Part shown: positions 59,671 to 64,000 of the stretch, in pieces
Layout: the number at the start of each line of letters is the position of its first letter
How positions within the stretch are numbered: the stretch's first letter is position 1
NCBI RefSeq assembly: GCF_030272615.1
Contig: NC_081412.1
Span: forward strand, 25,049,860-25,113,859
Direction of reading: 5' to 3'
Length of the DNA: 64,000 nt
Origin: Cryptomeria japonica
Lineage: Eukaryota; Streptophyta; Pinopsida; Cupressales; Cupressaceae
The notes under the pieces: model-generated
The model's database searches: none
What the model was told of the DNA's origin: nothing
The model's input: only the letters and a program-made list of their open reading frames with translations
Translations under genes and position numbers: made by a program

Positions 59671-62600
59671 AACCAAGGGTTAAGAACACTTAGCCTCATG
59701 TTGATCCCTGGCAAAAATGGAGTTGGTGCAAGATTATAGTTAGCCGTGTGAAATTTGGAGAGCATATCAACTGCATACTTGGGTTATCCAAAGATGAGGA
59801 TGACAATGAGATAACCTGACTATTAAAAGGAAGGAGTCCATCTTGGCATACCAAGCTTGAAGAGCTTGTTTGAGGCCATAGAGTGACTTTCTAAGTTGAC
59901 ACATAAGTGAAGGATCCTAAATGAACCCCTATGGCTACTTTGTATAGATTTCCTCCTAAAGGTACTATGAAGAAAGACACTCTTCACATCTATCTAATGA
60001 ACTTCCCAATGATGAGATGCAACTATAGCAAGGATAAGTTGGATAGAATGCATCTTAGCAACTGGTGTGAAAGTATTAGATTAGTTAGTCTCGAGAACAT
60101 AGAAAAATACTCTTACTAGAAAGTGATCCTTATGCTTGTCAACAGACCCATTTCCTACAAATTTTGATCAATAGATCCACTTGCGTTGAACAAGTTTTCT
60201 TCCCTTAGGAAGAGGGACTAAATCCCATGTGTGATTCATTTCCAAGTAACTAAACTCTTCTTTCATTGCAACATCAAACTTGGGAATACTTGGAGGCTTC
60301 TTGAAAATAATGTGGGGAAAAATATAAAGCAATGAAGATATGTGGATCGTGCTAAAACTATGACCTTGTTATTTTAGTATCTAATGGATCACCAAATCAA
60401 TCACCTACCAAATCAAATATTTTATGAACCCACAAAAGTGTCGTGGATGGAGAGTTTGGAGGAGAATCATCAACCTTTAAATGATAAATAGTAGAGGAAT
60501 GTGCATTCTCATCATCATTGTTGATATTTGAAGTGGAGGAAAAAGACTCCTCGTCAAGATTAGGGAGATTAAGATCCTTTGAAGAAATACCATCATGATG
60601 CAATGTTTCCAATGTGATCGTGTCCAGATGGAGAAATGGTAGAAGAATAACTGGAATGGTTCTCCTCAAAATGAACAACTCATGAATGGAGGTATGTTGA
60701 AGCCTATAACCTTTCACATCATCTGGATACCCAAAAAGTATGAAAGGCTTACTCTATGGATCCATATCCTTTCATTTACCATCTGGAATGTGGGTCCATG
60801 CAAGAGAACGAAAAACTCTAAAGTGCTTAACTATGGGTTTCTGAACAATCCAAGCTTGAGAAGGAGTTACCCCCTTCTTATATTTGTGAGGAACTCAATT
60901 TTGGATGTAACATACACAATTGATGACCTCTTCACAGCATTGAAGTGTCAAATATTTGGAGTGAATCCTAAAATTTTCCATCTCCTTTAAGGATCTATTT
61001 GTGACACTATTCTACTAAGGACTTCTGGAAATGTGTATTACATTTTCATACTAAAGAAAAAAACTATTAAAAATAATTGCTAACATATTCACCCCCATTA
61101 TTTGTTTGTAGAGTCTTGATGAACTTCCCAAGTTGTTTCTCTGCAAAAGATTTGAAATCCAAAAAAATATCAAAGACCTTATACTTCTATTTGAGAAAGT
61201 AAAACCATGTATATTTAGAAAAGTCGTCGATAAATGTTAAGACATGTCCAACCAGGCTACTAAAAGAAAGTTGTGGAAATTTTCCTACCAAGTAACTATG
61301 TACCAACTTGAATAGTTATGCATCCCCCCATTCTTTACCTTTATCATATTTCTCCTCACCATGCTTATTAAGAATACATCCTTGTAAACTTTTGTTACAA
61401 AATTGAATAGAAGACAACCCAAAAATCATGTCTTGTTGACTAAGTTGTTGAAAGTAACAATAGTCCAGGTGGCCAAACCATTGATGCCACAAACAACCAC
61501 ATCATCTGCATGAGTTAGTACGAATATAAAAAAAGAGGCAAGAAAAAAAAAAGAAACCTGATATAAACTAGATTGATGATCTTTTTTTCCCACAACAATT
61601 GTAGGCTCTTTACGTGTTTCATTGATTACCATTGTGTCTAGTGTAAACTCAAACCACTAGCTAGTAGAAATGTGAGTGATATGATAAATGTATACGAGAT
61701 TATAAAATAAAAATGGAATAGAAAGAACATATTGAAATGTCCCTTTTCCCTTATCAATAGACCATCTCCTATGCACTTCAATAGGAGTGTCATCACCCAT
61801 TAGTATGGTAGGCATAGAACATGGCTCTAAAGAGGTAAAATCTTCCAAAAAAATCATGTGGTGCGAAGCACCCAAGTCAATGATCTAGGAATTTGGTTAC
61901 GAAACAACGTTATTCTTTCCTTTCCCCTTACTTTTGTCTATATCCTTAGAAGACCCTTTCAATGAGCTTTGTTTGACTAAATCAAGCACCTTGATATTGA
62001 TCTTTTCTCAAATATGTGAAAGGTGATCTATTTATTTATTTAAATAAATATTTATCTTAATCATTAAACCTCTTACAATAAGAGCACTTGATCTTCGGCT
62101 TCTTAGGTTTTTCACATTTTGATGAAGAGGTCGAACTATCTTCTTTTGAAGCAACATGTTTCTAACCTTTCTTCTTCTCTCTTTGGTTCTTTTTTTTCTT
62201 ATCCTATTTACTAGACCCTTTTTTGTCATTTCATGCTTTGATTGTGTAAGGTATGTGACTTAGAGTGTCTAATTGTATGCATTAAAAATCATCTATCCAA
62301 ATCCCTAGTGAATTTTGCAGCAAATTCATCTAGAGAAGGCATTTTATAGGTGGAACCTAGGACACATTATGTAGCATCAAATGTAGAAACAAACACTGAA
62401 TAACTAGGACCAAGATATGAAATAATAGTCAGGATCAATTGTTTAACATCCTTCTTGATTCCACACTATTCCAATTGCAATCTAATAGCTTGAATTTTCT
62501 GAAGAAGTCTTGTATGGTGTCAGAATTAGTAAGACTCGACCTTGCCAGTTCATTCTCCAATTGATCTCCTAACTCAACTTTCTTACCGAACAAGTTTTCC

Positions 62601-62890
62601 AAGGTGGTCCACACTCCATTTAGTGTAGAGGTGGATTCAATGTGAAATTTTTTTTAGGAGAGATAGACATACACTTAGGGCCAAAGGATTCATCACAGTT
62701 AAATTATTTTATATTTTCTACAACATCTTGAAGTTTAGTTTGAAGTCTCGTTATAACATGATGATATCCATGTCTGTTGAGATATACTACATCTTAGTTT
62801 TCAATTCAAAATAGTTATATGGAGTTAAAATAGGAATTGTAGATGCATCCACGAGTGTAGAAAAGAAGATTGCAACCCAAAAAGAAAAGT
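59666..62890 (-). pseudogene. Copia E gag, protease, integrase and RT, heavily decayed
   Basis: Minus strand from 62890: gag start (ASTIPILTPYNYFELK, near 62850), gag body with WTTLENLFGKKVELGDQLENE near 62600, and a Lys-rich part near 62170. Protease follows with GASHHMIFLEDF and ILMGDD near 61870-61790. The integrase region is worn, then comes FGYPDDVKGYR near 60740-60700, an acidic linker near 60480-60600, and RT remnants ending with YGLKQALQAWYAKMDS near 59880-59840. Stops occur throughout. RNase H continues left of gypsy B. Confidence 0.8.
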
Positions 62891-64000
62891 GAAAAAAAAG
62901 ACACACAAGACACCCTTCCCTTTCCGCTAGAGACTAGCCCCCCTAGATATTGCAATGTTGGCACTTTATGATTAGTGCATATACAAGGCTTTTACAACAT
63001 CACAATGCCTTCTAGGCTTTCAATTTGTAGCGATATTATGTGTATTTTATTCCAAGGTTCAAGGATAATGCTACCGTTACATATGATTATTATCAAAATA
63101 AAAAACAACTTGCTAATTCGAAAAGCTAAAGAACATCTATACTAAAATTATTAGAAGATAAATGTTGTCATATACTTCTTTCAAATCTATTTCAAATATT
63201 GCATTGTTTTTTAGTTTCTCTCATGTATATGACATTTTATCATGATTGTTTAAAAAAATTAATTTCTCCTTTTGTTCTTTACAAAGTTATTGATGTATTA
63301 TTAGCTAGACAGAAATGATTAAATTTATGACTGTTTAAAAAATTTAATCTCCTTTTGTCCTCTACAAAGTTATTGATCTATTATTAGCTAGAGATAAATG
63401 ATTAAATCACTAAAATAATGTTAACATGTGATATCCCCATCTTTGCACTTATGATAAATAGCAATAAAACACTTATGTGGTTAAGGATTGGTAGACCTTG
63501 AGCACCTACAAATAGTTAGAAGATAGTTCGAAGTAATTTTTATATAGCCAGTAAATAGTTGAAATAAAGTGTCACGAAAATCATAGTCTTATAAATAAGA
63601 TGACTTTCCTTAGTGACATTAAGAGATATACAAATGATATAACAAGTTTGTGAACAACAATGCATATACTATGACCAACTATGGATAGCCAAATGATATG
63701 ATCAGCAAAATGGACCAACATTCTTTATTGCTTATGAAGACATCAAATGATTTCTTTGAAAGGGACAATGTTCATCAGTTTGTAGAAGCAAAATACAATG
63801 TAGATTTGTTCACTGATAAAAGACAACACTTATGGTGAAGCATTTACTATTCAGTTGGAGCAACAATCACATTGTCTATACTATAAAGCAACGATTTCAT
63901 GAAAATGAATCATTAACATAGACAAGGCCTACAAATAAATGGTCACCCTTAAAACCCACACACTAAGCAACATATTAAGTCTAAAAAATGTTAGTCAACT
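62891..64000. other. AT-rich spacer
   Basis: No gene or primer site recognised. A phrase TTTAAAAAA(A)TTAATTTC...CTTTTGT...TACAAAGTTATTGAT...TATTAGCTAGA occurs twice (about 63249-63310 and 63327-63390), a diverged direct repeat. Confidence 0.5.

Larger units (their letters stand above)
40313..62890 (-). mobile_element. Old Ty1/copia retrotransposon (copia E), split by gypsy B
   Basis: Minus-strand copia coding remnants on both sides of gypsy B join at the target duplication (41443/59666): RNase H on the left; RT, integrase, protease and gag on the right. Many stops and small indels make it the most decayed element here. The 5' LTR was not recognised. Gag and 3' noncoding part resemble copia D. 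Confidence 0.8.

Noticed and set aside
62891-63100. 5' LTR and primer site of copia E
   Set aside because: No complement of TGGTATCAGAGC and no match to the LTR at 40580 was found, so no boundary is claimed.

Overview
This window is intergenic, transposon-built plant nuclear DNA. No intact host gene, tRNA, rRNA or CRISPR array is visible. The evidence for a plant is the set of element families: Ty3/gypsy elements of the Tat type (two RNase H domains, large size, antisense plant mobile domain gene) and Ty1/copia elements of the Tork type primed by initiator-Met tRNA. The deep nesting, AT-rich spacers and very large elements would suit a large-genome seed plant, perhaps a gymnosperm; that last step is inference with low confidence.

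Layout, left to right. (1) 1-2988: the 3' end of a plus-strand Tat-like element (gypsy C), with an antisense plant mobile domain (PMD) gene, two short-repeat arrays, a polypurine tract and the 3' LTR. It sits inside the PMD gene of the next element. (2) 2989-29066: a minus-strand Tat-like element (gypsy A) with its 5' LTR at 27770-29066. It is split by two Tork copia elements in opposite orientations: copia 1 (9671-15701, plus, TSD CCTTC) and copia 2 (18387-24380, minus, TSD CATTT). (3) 29067-37426: AT-rich spacer with large TA/TG microsatellites, a GC-rich patch and one unrecognised coding-like patch. (4) 37427 to about 40312: a plus-strand copia-type element with gag and protease but no integrase or reverse transcriptase (copia D). 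(5) About 40313-62890: an old, decayed minus-strand copia (copia E), split by gypsy B. (6) 41444-59665: gypsy B, a complete 18.2-kb plus-strand Tat-like element with both LTRs (1482 and 1498 bp). (7) 62891-64000: AT-rich spacer.

Gypsy B shows the full architecture: LTR, tRNA primer site, a 2.5-kb leader with two arrays of a TAGCGCRT-like motif, a small ORF just before gag, gag, protease, a G-patch-like segment, RT, two RNase H domains and integrase. A spacer follows, then an antisense PMD gene, a third array of the same motif, the polypurine tract and the LTR. The third array is inverted, so both the sense gag-pol unit and the antisense PMD unit have the motif upstream of their start codons in the same reading direction. 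Gypsy A shows the leader arrays too. Gypsy C has different arrays at the matching place, one with a GCGCGT core.

Most coding frames are broken, chiefly by single-base transitions that make stop codons. Copia 2 is the best preserved: one 4-kb gag-pol frame with a single internal UAG, which copia 1 shares. All homology calls rest on motifs read by eye. Identity and substitution counts are approximate.
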